Shown: in pieces, positions 54,240 through 63,681 of the stretch
Numbering within the stretch: the first letter of the stretch is position 1
Layout of the letters: every line of letters starts with the position of its first letter
NCBI GenBank assembly: GCA_021414305.1
Contig: JAIOOS010000006.1
Location: forward strand, 310,001 to 374,000
Reading direction: 5' to 3'
Origin: Burkholderiales bacterium
GTDB lineage: Bacteria > Pseudomonadota > Gammaproteobacteria > Burkholderiales > Burkholderiaceae_C
Length of the DNA stretch: 64,000 nucleotides
Program-made: the position numbers and the translations under genes
Notes under the pieces: generated by a model
What the model was told of the DNA's origin: nothing
Database searches by the model: none
Seen by the model: the letters and a program-made list of their open reading frames with translations, nothing else

Positions 54240-55880
54240 TCATTGGTTCGCCGCCGGCCGGTCGCGCAGCTCGTCGACCAGCACCCGCTTGTTCTCCGAA
54301 TAGTCGATCGGCACCGCCACCAGGTGCACGCCGCCGGCCTGGAACGCCGCCTCCAGCGTCGGCGCGAACTCGCCGATCTCGGTGACGTGGTGGCCGTGCG
54401 CGCCGTAGGCCTCGGCGTAGCGCTTGAAGTCGGGGTTGCCGAAGGTCATACCGAAGTCGGCAAAGCCGTCGACGGCCTGCTTCCAGCGGATCATGCCGAA
54501 GGCGCTGTCGACCAGCACGAGCACGACCAGGTCGAGCTTCCTCCGTACCGCGGTCTCCATCTCCTGGCTGTTCATCATGAAGCCGCCGTCGCCGCACACC
54601 GCGAGCACGCGCCGCTTCGGGTACAGCATCGCGGCCATGATCGCCGAGGGCAGGCCCGCGCCCATGGTGGCGAGCGCGTTGTCGAGCAGCAGGGTGTTGG
54701 CGGCGCGGGTGCGGTAGTTGCGCGCGAACCAGATCTTGTACATGCCGTTGTCGAGGGCGACGATGCCGTCGGCCGGCATCACCCGGCGCACGTCGTGGAC
54801 GATGCGCTGCGGCGTCCAGCGCTCTTCGGTGGCGCGATCGGCGAGGTGGGCGAGGATGCCCTCGCGCAGCGGCAGCAGCGCGCCCGCGTTCGGCAGCTTG
54901 CCCACCAGCCGGTCGGCGAGCAGGCAGAGCGAGCGGCCCATGTCGCCCACCACCTCGGCCTGCGGAAAGTAGACCTGCTCCACCGTCGCCGGCTGGTAGC
55001 CGACGTGGATCACCAGCGGCCGGTCGTCGTCCATCAGGAAGGGCGGCTTCTCGCTGGTGTCGTGGCCGATGGTGACGATCAGGTCGGCCTGCTCGATCGC
55101 GTCGTGCACGTAGTCGCCCGAGGAGAGCGCGGCGGTACCCAGGTAGAGCTCGGTGCCGCCGGGCACCGTGCCCTTGCCCATCTGCGTGGTGAAGTACGGG
55201 ATGCGCGTCCGCAGGACGAACTGCGCCACGTCCTCGCTCGAGCGCGGCCGCGACGCCGCCGCGCCGAGCATCACCAGCGGCCGCTTGGCCGCGACGATCA
55301 GCGCCGCGGCGCGGTCGAGCATCTGGCCGCTCGCCACCGGCAGCTCGAGCGGATGCGGCGGCACCGGGCGCAGCGCCTCGCACTCCTCGCCGGCGATGTC
55401 TTCCGGCAGCTCGAGCAGCACCGGGCCGGGCCGCTCCTCGCACGCCACCCGGAAGGCCTCGCGCACGAGCGTGGGGATCGTGGTGGTGGCCACGATCTGA
55501 TGCGCGAGCTTGGTCAGCGGCTTCATCGCCGCGACCATGTCGACGATCTGGAAGCGCGCCTGGCGCGAAGCGAGGATGCCCTTCTGCCCGGTGATCATCA
55601 CCATCGGCATCGCGCCGAGGTGCGCATACGCCGCGGCGGTGGTGAGGTTGAGCGCGCCGGGGCCGAGCGTCGTGATGCAGACCCCGGGCCGGCCGGTCAG
55701 GCGCCCGTAGGTCGCCGCCATGAAGCCGGCCGCCTGCTCGTGGCGCGTGAGCACGAGCTCGATGCTCGACTGGCGCAGCGACTCGACGACGTCGAGGTTC
55801 TCCTCGCCGGGAATGCCGAAGATGCGCTCGACGCCCTCGTTCTCGAGCGCGGCGACGAGGAGGTCGGAGCCTTTGGTCAT
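54240..55880 (-). CDS. Acetolactate synthase large-subunit-like ThDP enzyme
   Basis: The 546-residue protein is a thiamin-diphosphate enzyme of the acetolactate synthase/benzoylformate decarboxylase superfamily. VLTRHEQAAGFMAATYGRLT contains the cofactor-activating Glu, ITTLGPGALNLTTAAAYA is typical of AHAS and AlsS, and VCGDGGFMMNSQEMETAV is the ThDP/Mg motif. It matches catabolic acetolactate synthases better than anabolic ones, and no small regulatory subunit gene is adjacent. Related glyoxylate carboligases and oxalyl-CoA decarboxylases differ at the active site. It overlaps the upstream nitrobindin-like gene by 4 bases (ATGA), so translation is coupled. Confidence 0.87.
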   Translation of the reverse strand: MTKGSDLLVAALENEGVERIFGIPGEENLDVVESLRQSSIELVLTRHEQAAGFMAATYGRLTGRPGVCITTLGPGALNLTTAAAYAHLGAMPMVMITGQKGILASRQARFQIVDMVAAMKPLTKLAHQIVATTTIPTLVREAFRVACEERPGPVLLELPEDIAGEECEALRPVPPHPLELPVASGQMLDRAAALIVAAKRPLVMLGAAASRPRSSEDVAQFVLRTRIPYFTTQMGKGTVPGGTELYLGTAALSSGDYVHDAIEQADLIVTIGHDTSEKPPFLMDDDRPLVIHVGYQPATVEQVYFPQAEVVGDMGRSLCLLADRLVGKLPNAGALLPLREGILAHLADRATEERWTPQRIVHDVRRVMPADGIVALDNGMYKIWFARNYRTRAANTLLLDNALATMGAGLPSAIMAAMLYPKRRVLAVCGDGGFMMNSQEMETAVRRKLDLVVLVLVDSAFGMIRWKQAVDGFADFGMTFGNPDFKRYAEAYGAHGHHVTEIGEFAPTLEAAFQAGGVHLVAVPIDYSENKRVLVDELRDRPAANQ

Positions 55881-56539
55881 GCCGTTTCCTTCGGGGCTTG
55901 CGCCCTTGCCGCCGCCAGCGCGGTCGGGTTCGGTGTCGGCTCGGCCACCTTGCGCAGCGTGTTGCGGTCGGTGTGGGCGAAGGGCCTGGACTGCCCGGGG
56001 ATGACGAGCGTGGTCTCCTGCTCGTACGACCAGCTTCCGTCCGGATGCACGGTCACGGCGATCGCATAGCGCTCGGTCCTGAACGCATGTTCGAGAAACG
56101 GGCCCGAGAGGATTCCGTTGGTCATCGAGCCGCGCAAGGCCTCTAGGCGAAAAGAGGTCGCGTCGGCGCGCGCCTGCCCCATCGCCATGGCCGTCTGGCC
56201 GCGCGGGATCGAGAGCGTCTGCAGCAGCACGCCGGTGGCCGGCTCCCAGAGCCAGTAGCCCACCTGGTCGTGGAACGCCTCGACCTCGTCGGGCTTGACG
56301 ATCCGGGTGTGGTACCTGAGGCCGTAGAGGAGCTGCGGGCCGTTGGTCTGGGCGTCGATCGGCTGCAGGTCGATGCGCTCGATGAACGCCTGGTGCTCCG
56401 GGCCGTCGGCCTTGGGATTCACGTCGAGCCCCGACTCGCCGACCCAGGTGCCCGCCAGCGCGCGCAGCGGACCCAGGTTGGCCAGCGTGTCGACGCTGGG
56501 CTCGGGCTCGGTGTAGATGTCCTGGGGGAAATCGGCCAT
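55877..56539 (-). CDS. Nitrobindin-like haem-binding beta-barrel protein
   Basis: The 220-residue product matches the FABP-like/nitrobindin (DUF1794) beta barrel. LRALAGTWVGESGLDVNPK is the signature N-terminal strand, then HQAFIERIDLQPIDAQTNGP, LLYGLRYHTRIV, DQVGYWLWEPATGVLLQTL and IPRGQTAMAMG. Such barrels bind haem or small hydrophobic ligands. A proximal haem His cannot be fixed from sequence alone. No signal peptide. It is the first gene of a two-gene operon with the acetolactate-synthase-like enzyme; start at ATG 56539. Confidence 0.82.
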   Translation of the reverse strand: MADFPQDIYTEPEPSVDTLANLGPLRALAGTWVGESGLDVNPKADGPEHQAFIERIDLQPIDAQTNGPQLLYGLRYHTRIVKPDEVEAFHDQVGYWLWEPATGVLLQTLSIPRGQTAMAMGQARADATSFRLEALRGSMTNGILSGPFLEHAFRTERYAIAVTVHPDGSWSYEQETTLVIPGQSRPFAHTDRNTLRKVAEPTPNPTALAAARAQAPKETA

Positions 56540-56623
56540 GGTCGATCCTTGCGAAGCGCCTTCGAGGCCGGAGTTTGACCCAGGATCGATCCGGCCCGGG
56601 AGCCCGCAGGTATCCTTCCCCGC

Positions 56624-58393
56624 ATGTACACCGCGTTCTTCGGCCTGCAGCAGGAACCGTTCTCGATCGCCCCCGATCCGCGCTTCCTGTACATGAGCGA
56701 CAAGCACCGCGAGGCGCTGCAGCTGCTCGGCTACGGCCTCACGCGCGGCGCGAGCTTCGTGCTGCTCACCGGCGAGATCGGCGCGGGCAAGACCACCGTC
56801 TGGCGGCGCTTTCTCGAAGAGCTGCCCTCGAACTACGACGTCGCCAGCGTCGTCAACCCCAAGCTCGACACCAATGCGCTGCTGGCGCGGGTGTTCGAGG
56901 ACCTGAATGTCGACCTGCCGGCCGACGCGAAGTCGCTGGACCTGATCGACGCGCTGCACGGCCACCTGCTGCTCGCCCATGCGCAGGGGCGGCGCACGCT
57001 GATCGTGATCGACGAGGCGCAGGCGCTCTCGAACGAAGTGCTCGAGCAGCTGCGGCTGCTCACCAACCTCGATTCGAGCGGCCGCAAGCTCCAGGTGATG
57101 CTGATCGGCCAGCCCGAGCTGCGGCAGATGCTGCAGCAGCCGCAGCTCGAGCCGCTGGCGCAGCGCGTGGTCGCCCGCTACCACCTGCCCGCCCTCAGCG
57201 AGAGCGAGACCGCGGGCTACATCGCGCACCGGCTGGCGGTCGCGGGCCTGAAGGGGCCGATGCCCTTCGACGGCGAATCGCTGGGCCTGATCCACCAGCT
57301 CTGCCGCGGCGTGCCGCGGCGCATCAACGTGATCTGCGACCGGGCGATGTCGAACGCGCAGGCGGCCGGCAGCCGGCGCGTCGACCGGCACGCGGTCGAT
57401 CGCGCGGTGGAGCAGGTGTACGGCGCGAAGGCGAGCCCGGCGCTGGAGTCCTCGGCCGGTTCGGGCGGCATGGGGGGCGTCAATCCCTGGGCCGCCGCGC
57501 TGGTGGCGGCCGGCGCGCTCGCCGCCGGCGTGTGGCTGGCGCCGCGGCTCACGGCGACGACGACCTCGACGGTCGCGGCCACGGATGCGGCAAGCACCCC
57601 GACGAACGGCGGCGCGGTGTCCGCACCGACGCCGACGCCGGCAGTCCTGGCCGCCCCGGCGATGCCGGCACCGACCGACACCTCCACCGCCCCGCTCGCA
57701 GCGCCTAGCACGGCAAAGGCGTCGCCGGCCCTGCCCACGCCTAACGCGGCGCCGGTGATTGCAGCGGCCGGCCCGGCCACGACGAAGGCCGCGCTTGCCG
57801 CCGTCTCGCTCGACACTGTCTTCGCGACCGCGGTCGCCGCCGACGAAGCCACCGCCTGGCGCGCCCTAGCGAACCTGTGGGGCGCATCGCTCGGCCCGGG
57901 CGAGCCCTGCAACGCCGCAGCGGCGCAATCGCTGCTCTGCTTTCGCAGCCGCGGCGGCCTGGCCGAGGTGCGCCAGCTCGACCGCCCGGGCATCGTCCGC
58001 CTGGTCGACGCGCGCGGCCGCACCGCCCATGCCCTGCTCACCGCCTTCAACGGCGAGCAGGCGACGCTCGGCGTCGGCGGCGTCGTGACCACCGTGCCGC
58101 TGGCCGAGCTCGCGCGGGTGTGGCGCGGCGAGTTCGCCACCTTCTGGCGCGCCCCGCCCGGCTACCGCGAGGGCGACATCACCAGCACCGCCGCCGGCGG
58201 CGCCTGGCTGGCGCAGCGCCTCGCCGCCGCCGATGGCCAGGCGGGAGCCGCCGCGAGCAGCCGCGAAGCGCTGCGCGCGCGCGTCGCCGCCTACCAGCTC
58301 GGCAACGGCCTCACGCCCGACGGCGTGGCCGGCCCGCTGACGCTGATGCAGCTCGGCCGCGCCAGCGACGAGCCGCGCCTGGCGCGTCGCTGA
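56624..58393 (+). CDS. ExeA-family AAA ATPase with C-terminal peptidoglycan-binding domain
   Basis: The 589-residue protein resembles GspA/ExeA, which helps to install the type II secretin through the peptidoglycan. MYTAFFGLQQEPFSIAPDP is the diagnostic start, LLTGEIGAGKTTVWRRFLEE the Walker A, and RRTLIVIDEAQALSNEVLEQ the Walker B. NPWAAALVAAGALAAGVWLA (near 290) is the single membrane helix. A Pro/Ala/Thr linker follows, then a PG_binding_1-like end (VAAYQLGNGLTPDGVAGPLT). ExeB/GspB is usually adjacent, but here neighbours are unrelated. Divergent from the nitrobindin-like gene by 84 bases. Confidence 0.88.
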   Translation: MYTAFFGLQQEPFSIAPDPRFLYMSDKHREALQLLGYGLTRGASFVLLTGEIGAGKTTVWRRFLEELPSNYDVASVVNPKLDTNALLARVFEDLNVDLPADAKSLDLIDALHGHLLLAHAQGRRTLIVIDEAQALSNEVLEQLRLLTNLDSSGRKLQVMLIGQPELRQMLQQPQLEPLAQRVVARYHLPALSESETAGYIAHRLAVAGLKGPMPFDGESLGLIHQLCRGVPRRINVICDRAMSNAQAAGSRRVDRHAVDRAVEQVYGAKASPALESSAGSGGMGGVNPWAAALVAAGALAAGVWLAPRLTATTTSTVAATDAASTPTNGGAVSAPTPTPAVLAAPAMPAPTDTSTAPLAAPSTAKASPALPTPNAAPVIAAAGPATTKAALAAVSLDTVFATAVAADEATAWRALANLWGASLGPGEPCNAAAAQSLLCFRSRGGLAEVRQLDRPGIVRLVDARGRTAHALLTAFNGEQATLGVGGVVTTVPLAELARVWRGEFATFWRAPPGYREGDITSTAAGGAWLAQRLAAADGQAGAAASSREALRARVAAYQLGNGLTPDGVAGPLTLMQLGRASDEPRLARR

Positions 58394-58448
58394 ACGGCCA
58401 GGCGGTGCGACGCACCTGTCTTCTTGCGGCCGCCCTGCCAGGAGCGGC

Positions 58449-59627
58449 CTAGCCAGCGAGCGTTGCGAACATCGACAGATCCACGCGCGGCGTCTTGCCG
58501 AGCAGGCCGTCGGCCACCGCCTCGCCCACTGCCGCCGAGTGCTTGAAGCCATGCCCCGAGCACGCAGACACGACCGTGACGTTCGCCAGCGTCGGGTGGC
58601 GGTCGATGACGAAGCGGCCGTCGGCGGTGCTGGTGTAGAGGCAGGTCGCGTCGTGCACGCTGCGCGCCGAGAGGCTGCGCAGCCGGCCGCGCACATGGGT
58701 GTCGAAGGTCCGCGCGGTTTCTTGCGCCGAGACGGCGCGCTGCACCGCTTCGGGCGTGGTCACGTGCTCGGCCTGCTCGGTCGCGACCTTCACGCCCGCG
58801 TGCGCGTCGGCCTTCGGAAAGCCGTAGAACGCCTGCCCCTCGCCGCCGTGCATCCAGATGAACACCGGACAACGCCCGGCCTCGTACAGCACCGGCATGT
58901 CGGTGGCGAACCAGTGCAGCACCTGGCGCTGCACCGCGAAGCGCGCACCCGCCGCCGCCGGCAGCATCGCCGGCAGCCAGGCGCCGGTGGCGAGCACCAC
59001 GTGCGCCGCGACGACGGGACCGGAGTCGGTGACGAGCGTCGCCCCGCCGCCTTCGTGCGCCGCGGCGATCTCGCTCACGTCGACGCCGTAGCGCAGGTCG
59101 GCGCCGTGCACCGCGGCCTGTTGCAACTGCATGGCAACGCAGCGCTCGGGAACGAGGATCCCCGCGTCGCGCTCCCAGTAGCCGCGCTCGTCGTCGGCGG
59201 GCATGAAGGCGGGAAACTGCCTCCTGATCTCGTGGGCGCTCAGTCGTTCGTGGGCGATGCCGAAGCGCTCCGCCGCGCGAACGGTCTGCTCGAAGAAGCC
59301 GGCCTGGCCGTGGTAAGGCCTGGCGTCCGACGCCGCCGAGGCGATGACGAGGCCGCCGGTCGTCGTCATCAGGGTCTCACCAGTACGTGCCTCGAGCTCG
59401 CGCCATAGCGCGTGCGAACGCTGCACGATCGGCACGAAAGCGTCACCCTCTCCGATCGCCAGGCGGGTGATGCGCGTCGATCCGTGGCTCGAACCCCGGT
59501 CGTGCGGCGGGCGGAAGCGGTCGAGGCCGATCACCCGCGCCCCGCCCTCGGCGAGATGACGGGCAACGGCGCTGCCGACGGCGCCGAGGCCGACCACGGC
59601 CACGTCGGCGCTGCCGACGAGGCTCAT
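58449..59627 (-). CDS. N-methyl-L-tryptophan/sarcosine oxidase-like FAD enzyme
   Basis: The 392-residue protein is a monomeric sarcosine oxidase/MTOX relative. VAVVGLGAVGSAVARHLAEG is the FAD dinucleotide motif, DRFRPPHDRGSSHGSTRITR the conserved next segment, TCLYTSTADGRFVIDRHP holds the Cys to which FAD is covalently linked in the family, and SACSGHGFKHSAAVGE closes the fold. It would oxidise an N-methyl amino acid to the amino acid, formaldehyde and H2O2. Start ATG 59627 overlaps the upstream M3 peptidase stop by four bases (ATGA), so it is translationally coupled and the last gene of the operon. Confidence 0.9.
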   Translation of the reverse strand: MSLVGSADVAVVGLGAVGSAVARHLAEGGARVIGLDRFRPPHDRGSSHGSTRITRLAIGEGDAFVPIVQRSHALWRELEARTGETLMTTTGGLVIASAASDARPYHGQAGFFEQTVRAAERFGIAHERLSAHEIRRQFPAFMPADDERGYWERDAGILVPERCVAMQLQQAAVHGADLRYGVDVSEIAAAHEGGGATLVTDSGPVVAAHVVLATGAWLPAMLPAAAGARFAVQRQVLHWFATDMPVLYEAGRCPVFIWMHGGEGQAFYGFPKADAHAGVKVATEQAEHVTTPEAVQRAVSAQETARTFDTHVRGRLRSLSARSVHDATCLYTSTADGRFVIDRHPTLANVTVVSACSGHGFKHSAAVGEAVADGLLGKTPRVDLSMFATLAG

Positions 59628-61708
59628 TGCCAGGCCGGCGTCTCGGCCAGGCCGAAGCGCCGCTGCAGTGCCTGCGGCGTCGGGTCGTGGCCGGTGAAGG
59701 CGCGGAACGCCTCTTCGGCCGGAACGCGGTGGCCGACGCTCAGCACGTTTGCCAGCCACGAGCGCGCCACTGCCGCGTCGTAGAGGCCGCCGGCCGAGCG
59801 GAGGAAGGTCTCGGCGGCGTCAGCCGCCATCACGTCGGCCCAGAGGTAGACGTAGACGCCCGCCGCGTAGCCGCCGACGAAGCTGTGGAAGCTGCTCGTC
59901 ACCCGCATGATCAGGTCCCACGCTTCGGGCATGCCGAGCTCGGCGATCGCGTCGCGCTCGATCTGTGCCGCGTCGATCGGCGTGCCGCTGCCGTCGGCGC
60001 GCAAGTGCATGCGCAGGTCGACGATCGCCGGCAGCAGGTAGTCGGGGTTGAGGCTGAAGATCCGGTCGTACTTCAGCCCCTGCTCGATCTTCTCGATCAG
60101 CTCTGCGGGCATCGCCTTGCCGGTGCGGTGGTGCCGCGCGAAGCGGCCGAGCACGCCGCCGTCGATCAGCCAGCGCTCGTTGATCAGCGCCGGCAGCTCG
60201 ACGAAGTCCCAGGCGACGCGAACGCTTCCGAGCGAGGGATAGGCGGCCTCGCCGCCGAGCATGTGCAGCGCATGGCCGAACTCGTGGAAGAAGACGTTGG
60301 CGTACTCCCAGGGCAGGAGGATCGGCTCGCCCTGCTGCGGCGGCGGAAAGCTCGAGTTCACCGAGGCGATCGGCAGCACCTTGCCGCGAAAGCTCTCGTG
60401 CGGGCGGTACTCGAACTGGTAGGAGCCGTGGATCTTGCCGGGGCGGTTGAGCAGGTCGAAGTACAGCACGCCGACCGCCTCGCCGCCGCGGCTCACCTCG
60501 TAGGCGCGGCAGGCCGGGTCGACCACCGGCGCGTCGGCGATGCGGGCGAACGCGAGGCCATGGGTCCGGCCGGCGGCCCAGAACATCGCCGCCATCACGG
60601 CGTCGAGCGGCAGGTGCGCCTTGACCGCATCGCCGTCGAGACCGAAGCGCTCGCGGCGCAGCTTCTCGGCATAGAACTGCCGGTCCCAGGGCGCGATGCG
60701 AATGCCGGCCGCTTCGCTGTCGGCGATCGCCTGGTAGTCGGCGATCTGCCCGTGCGCCGCGCCGATCACGCTGGCCCAGGTGTCTTCGAGCATCCGCGCC
60801 ATGCGCAGCGGATCGCGCACCATGCGGTCGGCCATTGCGTAGTGGGCAAACGTCGGGTAGCCGAGCAGCTTCGCCTTCTCGCCGCGCAGCTGCAGCGTCT
60901 CGGCGATCAGCGGCTTGTTGTCGTTCGCGCCGGCATGGTCGCAGCGGTCGTTCCACATGCGCCAGACCTGCTCGCGCAGGGCGCGTCGGGTCGCGCAGGT
61001 GAGGAACGGCCAGACCGCGCCGCGCTCGTTGGCGATCGCCCAGGCCCCGGGGCGGCCACGCGCGGCGGCGGTGGCGGCGGCGGCGCGGCGCTGCGCGTCG
61101 GCGAGGCCGTCGAGGCCGCTTTCGTCCTCGATGAAGACGACCTGGCTCTCGGCCTCGGCGATGAGGTTCTGCTTGAACCGCGCCGCCAGCTCCGCGAGCC
61201 GGCCGTTGATCGCCTCGAGGCGCGTCTTCGCTTCGCCCGCCAGGCCGGCGCCCTGGCGCTTCATCCGTTCATGCAGCACCTCCACGAGCCGGCGTTGCTC
61301 GGCCGCGAGACCCGCCGTGTCGCGCGTGCGCCAGACCGCGTCGACGCGGGCGAACAGCGCCTCGTCGTGCGCGATCTCGTCGTCGAGCTGCGCCGCGAGC
61401 GGCGCCAGACGCTGCGCCACGGCCGGCATCTCGCCGACACTGCAACTGCTGCTCATCACCGTGTTGAGAACGAGCAGGCGGCCCAGGGCGCGACCGCAGT
61501 CCTCGAGCGCCTCGACCGTATTGGCGAAGCTCGGCGCCTCGGTCCGGCCGGCGATTGCGCGCACCTCGGCGCGCTTCATCGCCAGCGCCGCGCCGAACGC
61601 CGCTTCGAGCGCCGCCGGCGTCACGCGGTCGAGCGGCGGCAGGCCGCCATAGGGCCCGTCCCAGGGTTCGAGCAGGGCTTGCGCGGCCGGATCCAAGGGC
61701 GATGACAT
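59624..61708 (-). CDS. M3-family metallopeptidase (oligopeptidase A/dipeptidyl carboxypeptidase-like)
   Basis: The 694-residue cytoplasmic protein matches the M3 thimet-oligopeptidase family in length and features. VFFHEFGHALHMLGG carries the HExxH zinc helix, and WDFVELPALINERWL gives the third ligand Glu downstream. FRGKVLPIASVNSSFPPP and SRGGEAVGVLYFDLLNRPGK are characteristic surrounding sequences. It would cut short oligopeptides to amino acids or dipeptides. Start ATG 61708 (MSSPLDPAAQALLEPW). It lies 7 bases after an alpha/beta hydrolase gene and overlaps the oxidase gene, hence is in the same operon. Confidence 0.9.
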   Translation of the reverse strand: MSSPLDPAAQALLEPWDGPYGGLPPLDRVTPAALEAAFGAALAMKRAEVRAIAGRTEAPSFANTVEALEDCGRALGRLLVLNTVMSSSCSVGEMPAVAQRLAPLAAQLDDEIAHDEALFARVDAVWRTRDTAGLAAEQRRLVEVLHERMKRQGAGLAGEAKTRLEAINGRLAELAARFKQNLIAEAESQVVFIEDESGLDGLADAQRRAAAATAAARGRPGAWAIANERGAVWPFLTCATRRALREQVWRMWNDRCDHAGANDNKPLIAETLQLRGEKAKLLGYPTFAHYAMADRMVRDPLRMARMLEDTWASVIGAAHGQIADYQAIADSEAAGIRIAPWDRQFYAEKLRRERFGLDGDAVKAHLPLDAVMAAMFWAAGRTHGLAFARIADAPVVDPACRAYEVSRGGEAVGVLYFDLLNRPGKIHGSYQFEYRPHESFRGKVLPIASVNSSFPPPQQGEPILLPWEYANVFFHEFGHALHMLGGEAAYPSLGSVRVAWDFVELPALINERWLIDGGVLGRFARHHRTGKAMPAELIEKIEQGLKYDRIFSLNPDYLLPAIVDLRMHLRADGSGTPIDAAQIERDAIAELGMPEAWDLIMRVTSSFHSFVGGYAAGVYVYLWADVMAADAAETFLRSAGGLYDAAVARSWLANVLSVGHRVPAEEAFRAFTGHDPTPQALQRRFGLAETPAWQ

Positions 61709-61715
61709 GGCAGGT

Positions 61716-62474
61716 TCAGAGATGCGCGTCGAGGAAGCGTCGCACCGGCGGCACGACAAGCTCGGGCAGCAAGGTCACGCCGTGGCCGTGGCCGGGAATC
61801 TCGACGACCTCCCAGCCCTGTGCCTCGAGCTCGGCCCGGTGCGCTCGGATGGCCGAGGCGATCGGCACGGCGATGCCGGCTTCGACGAGATCGCCGTCGC
61901 CGCCGAACTGCGCGAGCTTCGGGCAGGCGATGGCGGCGACGCTGCGCGCCTCGTCCCAGTCGCCCATGCTCTCGTAGTAGGTCTCCCACTGACGGTACTG
62001 CGCCGCGTTGCGCAGCACCTTGAGCGACGAGGGCTCGGGCGCGGCCTGCTTCAGCCGGGTCGCTTCGAGGAGGGCGGCGTAGGGCGCGCCGAGCGGCGGC
62101 CAGCCGCCGACGACGAGCGCGCTCAGCCGGTCGGTGCGGCTCGCGAGCTGCAGGCCGACCGCGCCGCTCCACGAGTAGCCCCAGTAGGCGAAGCGATCGA
62201 AGCCGGCGGCCGATGCAACGCCGAGCAGATCGGCGCAGACCCGGTCGACGGTGAGCTCGTTCGGTGCGATGTCGCGGCTGCCGCCGATGCTCGGGTAGTC
62301 GACGAGGAGAACCCGGTAGCGGTCGACCAACCGGTCGAGATAGCCGCGCAGCACGGCTTCTGAATCGACGCCGAAGATCTCCACATGCGAAGCCATCAGC
62401 GGCAGGCCGATCAGGAGCGGCTCGCCCTGCCCGTGCAGCGCGTAGTGCACGCCGGTGCGCGGATCAAGTGGCAT
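61716..62474 (-). CDS. Alpha/beta-fold hydrolase
   Basis: The 252-residue protein has the hydrolase core. LLIGLPLMASHVEIFG is the oxyanion region, FAYWGYSWSGAVGLQLAS contains the nucleophile Ser (GYSWSG), DYPSIGGSRDIAPNELT is the early loop, and IPGHGHGVTLLPEL supplies the catalytic His. Start ATG 62474 overlaps the preceding hydrolase gene by 11 bases. An esterase or lactonase is likely; the substrate cannot be predicted. It is in the operon with the MFS transporter, second hydrolase, peptidase and oxidase. Confidence 0.85.
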   Translation of the reverse strand: MPLDPRTGVHYALHGQGEPLLIGLPLMASHVEIFGVDSEAVLRGYLDRLVDRYRVLLVDYPSIGGSRDIAPNELTVDRVCADLLGVASAAGFDRFAYWGYSWSGAVGLQLASRTDRLSALVVGGWPPLGAPYAALLEATRLKQAAPEPSSLKVLRNAAQYRQWETYYESMGDWDEARSVAAIACPKLAQFGGDGDLVEAGIAVPIASAIRAHRAELEAQGWEVVEIPGHGHGVTLLPELVVPPVRRFLDAHL

Positions 62475-63681
62475 GGGGCTCGGCCTCGTGGGCCGGTGCT
62501 CCAGCGACCGCAGGCGGGGCATCGTGTGCCGCACCGCAGATCGCCGCGCGCATCACCTCGACCGTGAAGTCGGGCAGCTCGTAGACGAAGTTGTGCCCAG
62601 ACCCCGCCGGCGCGACGATCCGCCGCGAGCGAGTCGAGGTGGCCAGATAGCGCTCGCGGCTGGCGGCGTAGAAGCGGAACATGCGTTGTGCGTTCGCGGC
62701 GCCGCCGCTCTGCGCTTCGGGCAGTAGCGCGATGTCGGCGTCGCTGTCGCTCTTCGGTCCGACCAGCCAGACGGGCAGGTCGCCGAGGTCGCGGTCGTAG
62801 ACGACGGTCTCCCAGGCGCAAGCCGCCACGCCTTCGGGCGCGAGCTCGCTGAAGATCGAGGCCTGGGTGAAGAACGAGCCGGCACGCGCTTCGAGCGCCT
62901 GCGCAGCATGCACCTCGGGGCCGAGCGCCGCGCGGGTGGCGTCCAGCGCCTTGGCGTAGGCCGGCGTCTGCCGCATCCTGGCTTCGTGGCGGCCGCGCAC
63001 GTCGATGCCGAAAAGCTGCGCAAAGCCGCCGAGCCAGGCGGTGCGGCGCATGTCCTTCAGAGCTTCGAGGCGCGGCCCGAAGACGATGGTCTCGAGCGGG
63101 GTTGGATCGAGCAGCACGAGCGTGCACACGAGCTCGGGACGTCGGCGCGCGATGTTGGCGGCGAGCAGGCCGCCGAACGAGTGCCCGGCCCAGACGAACG
63201 GGCCGCGCTCGCCGGCGCGCTCGAGCGCGAGCGTCATCTCCTCGGCTTCGCGCGCGGTCGTGCGCGGGAAGGGACCGGTGTCGCTCCAGCCGGTGCCCGG
63301 ACGATCGATCAGGATCGAGCGCGTCTCGCCGCGGAAGGCGCGATGCAGGTGATGGATCGCGAAGCCGCTCGCGTGGCCGCCGGCGAACCAGACGACCGGC
63401 GGCCGGCCGGCGCGGGTCTGGCCCTCGGCGAGAACGTGGATGCGGTAGCCGCCGACATCGACGAGCACGCCGGGCGGCGGCAACGCGCGGCGAGTCCTGG
63501 CGAGGGTCGCCAGATGTCGTAGCGAGGCGAGCGCGAGCGCCACGCCGGCGACGACGAACAGCGCCACCACGGCGAGCGGCGCGCCGAGCGCGCGCAGGGC
63601 GAAGCCGAGGGCGGCAACCAGCGCCGCGACGACGAGGCCGCTCACATCGCGCGCGAACAAGGCGAGCAGCGCGTTCTTCAT
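62464..63681 (-). CDS. Membrane-anchored alpha/beta-fold hydrolase
   Basis: The 405-residue protein has two N-terminal membrane helices (GLVVAALVAALGFALRA, LAVVALFVVAGVALALAS) followed by an alpha/beta hydrolase. PPVVWFAGGHASGFAIHHLH is the oxyanion area, PFVWAGHSFGGLLAANIAR has the nucleophile Ser, and AGSGHNFVYELPDF the His. The active site is probably cytoplasmic or periplasmic according to helix orientation, which I cannot fix. Start ATG 63681 overlaps the MFS gene stop by 4 bases. It is a distant relative of the next hydrolase in the operon. Confidence 0.85.
   Translation of the reverse strand: MKNALLALFARDVSGLVVAALVAALGFALRALGAPLAVVALFVVAGVALALASLRHLATLARTRRALPPPGVLVDVGGYRIHVLAEGQTRAGRPPVVWFAGGHASGFAIHHLHRAFRGETRSILIDRPGTGWSDTGPFPRTTAREAEEMTLALERAGERGPFVWAGHSFGGLLAANIARRRPELVCTLVLLDPTPLETIVFGPRLEALKDMRRTAWLGGFAQLFGIDVRGRHEARMRQTPAYAKALDATRAALGPEVHAAQALEARAGSFFTQASIFSELAPEGVAACAWETVVYDRDLGDLPVWLVGPKSDSDADIALLPEAQSGGAANAQRMFRFYAASRERYLATSTRSRRIVAPAGSGHNFVYELPDFTVEVMRAAICGAAHDAPPAVAGAPAHEAEPHAT

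Noticed and set aside
58404-58416. Short palindrome GGTGCG-A-CGCACC as operator or terminator
   Set aside because: With a single central base it cannot form a hairpin, and such GC palindromes are expected by chance in this DNA.
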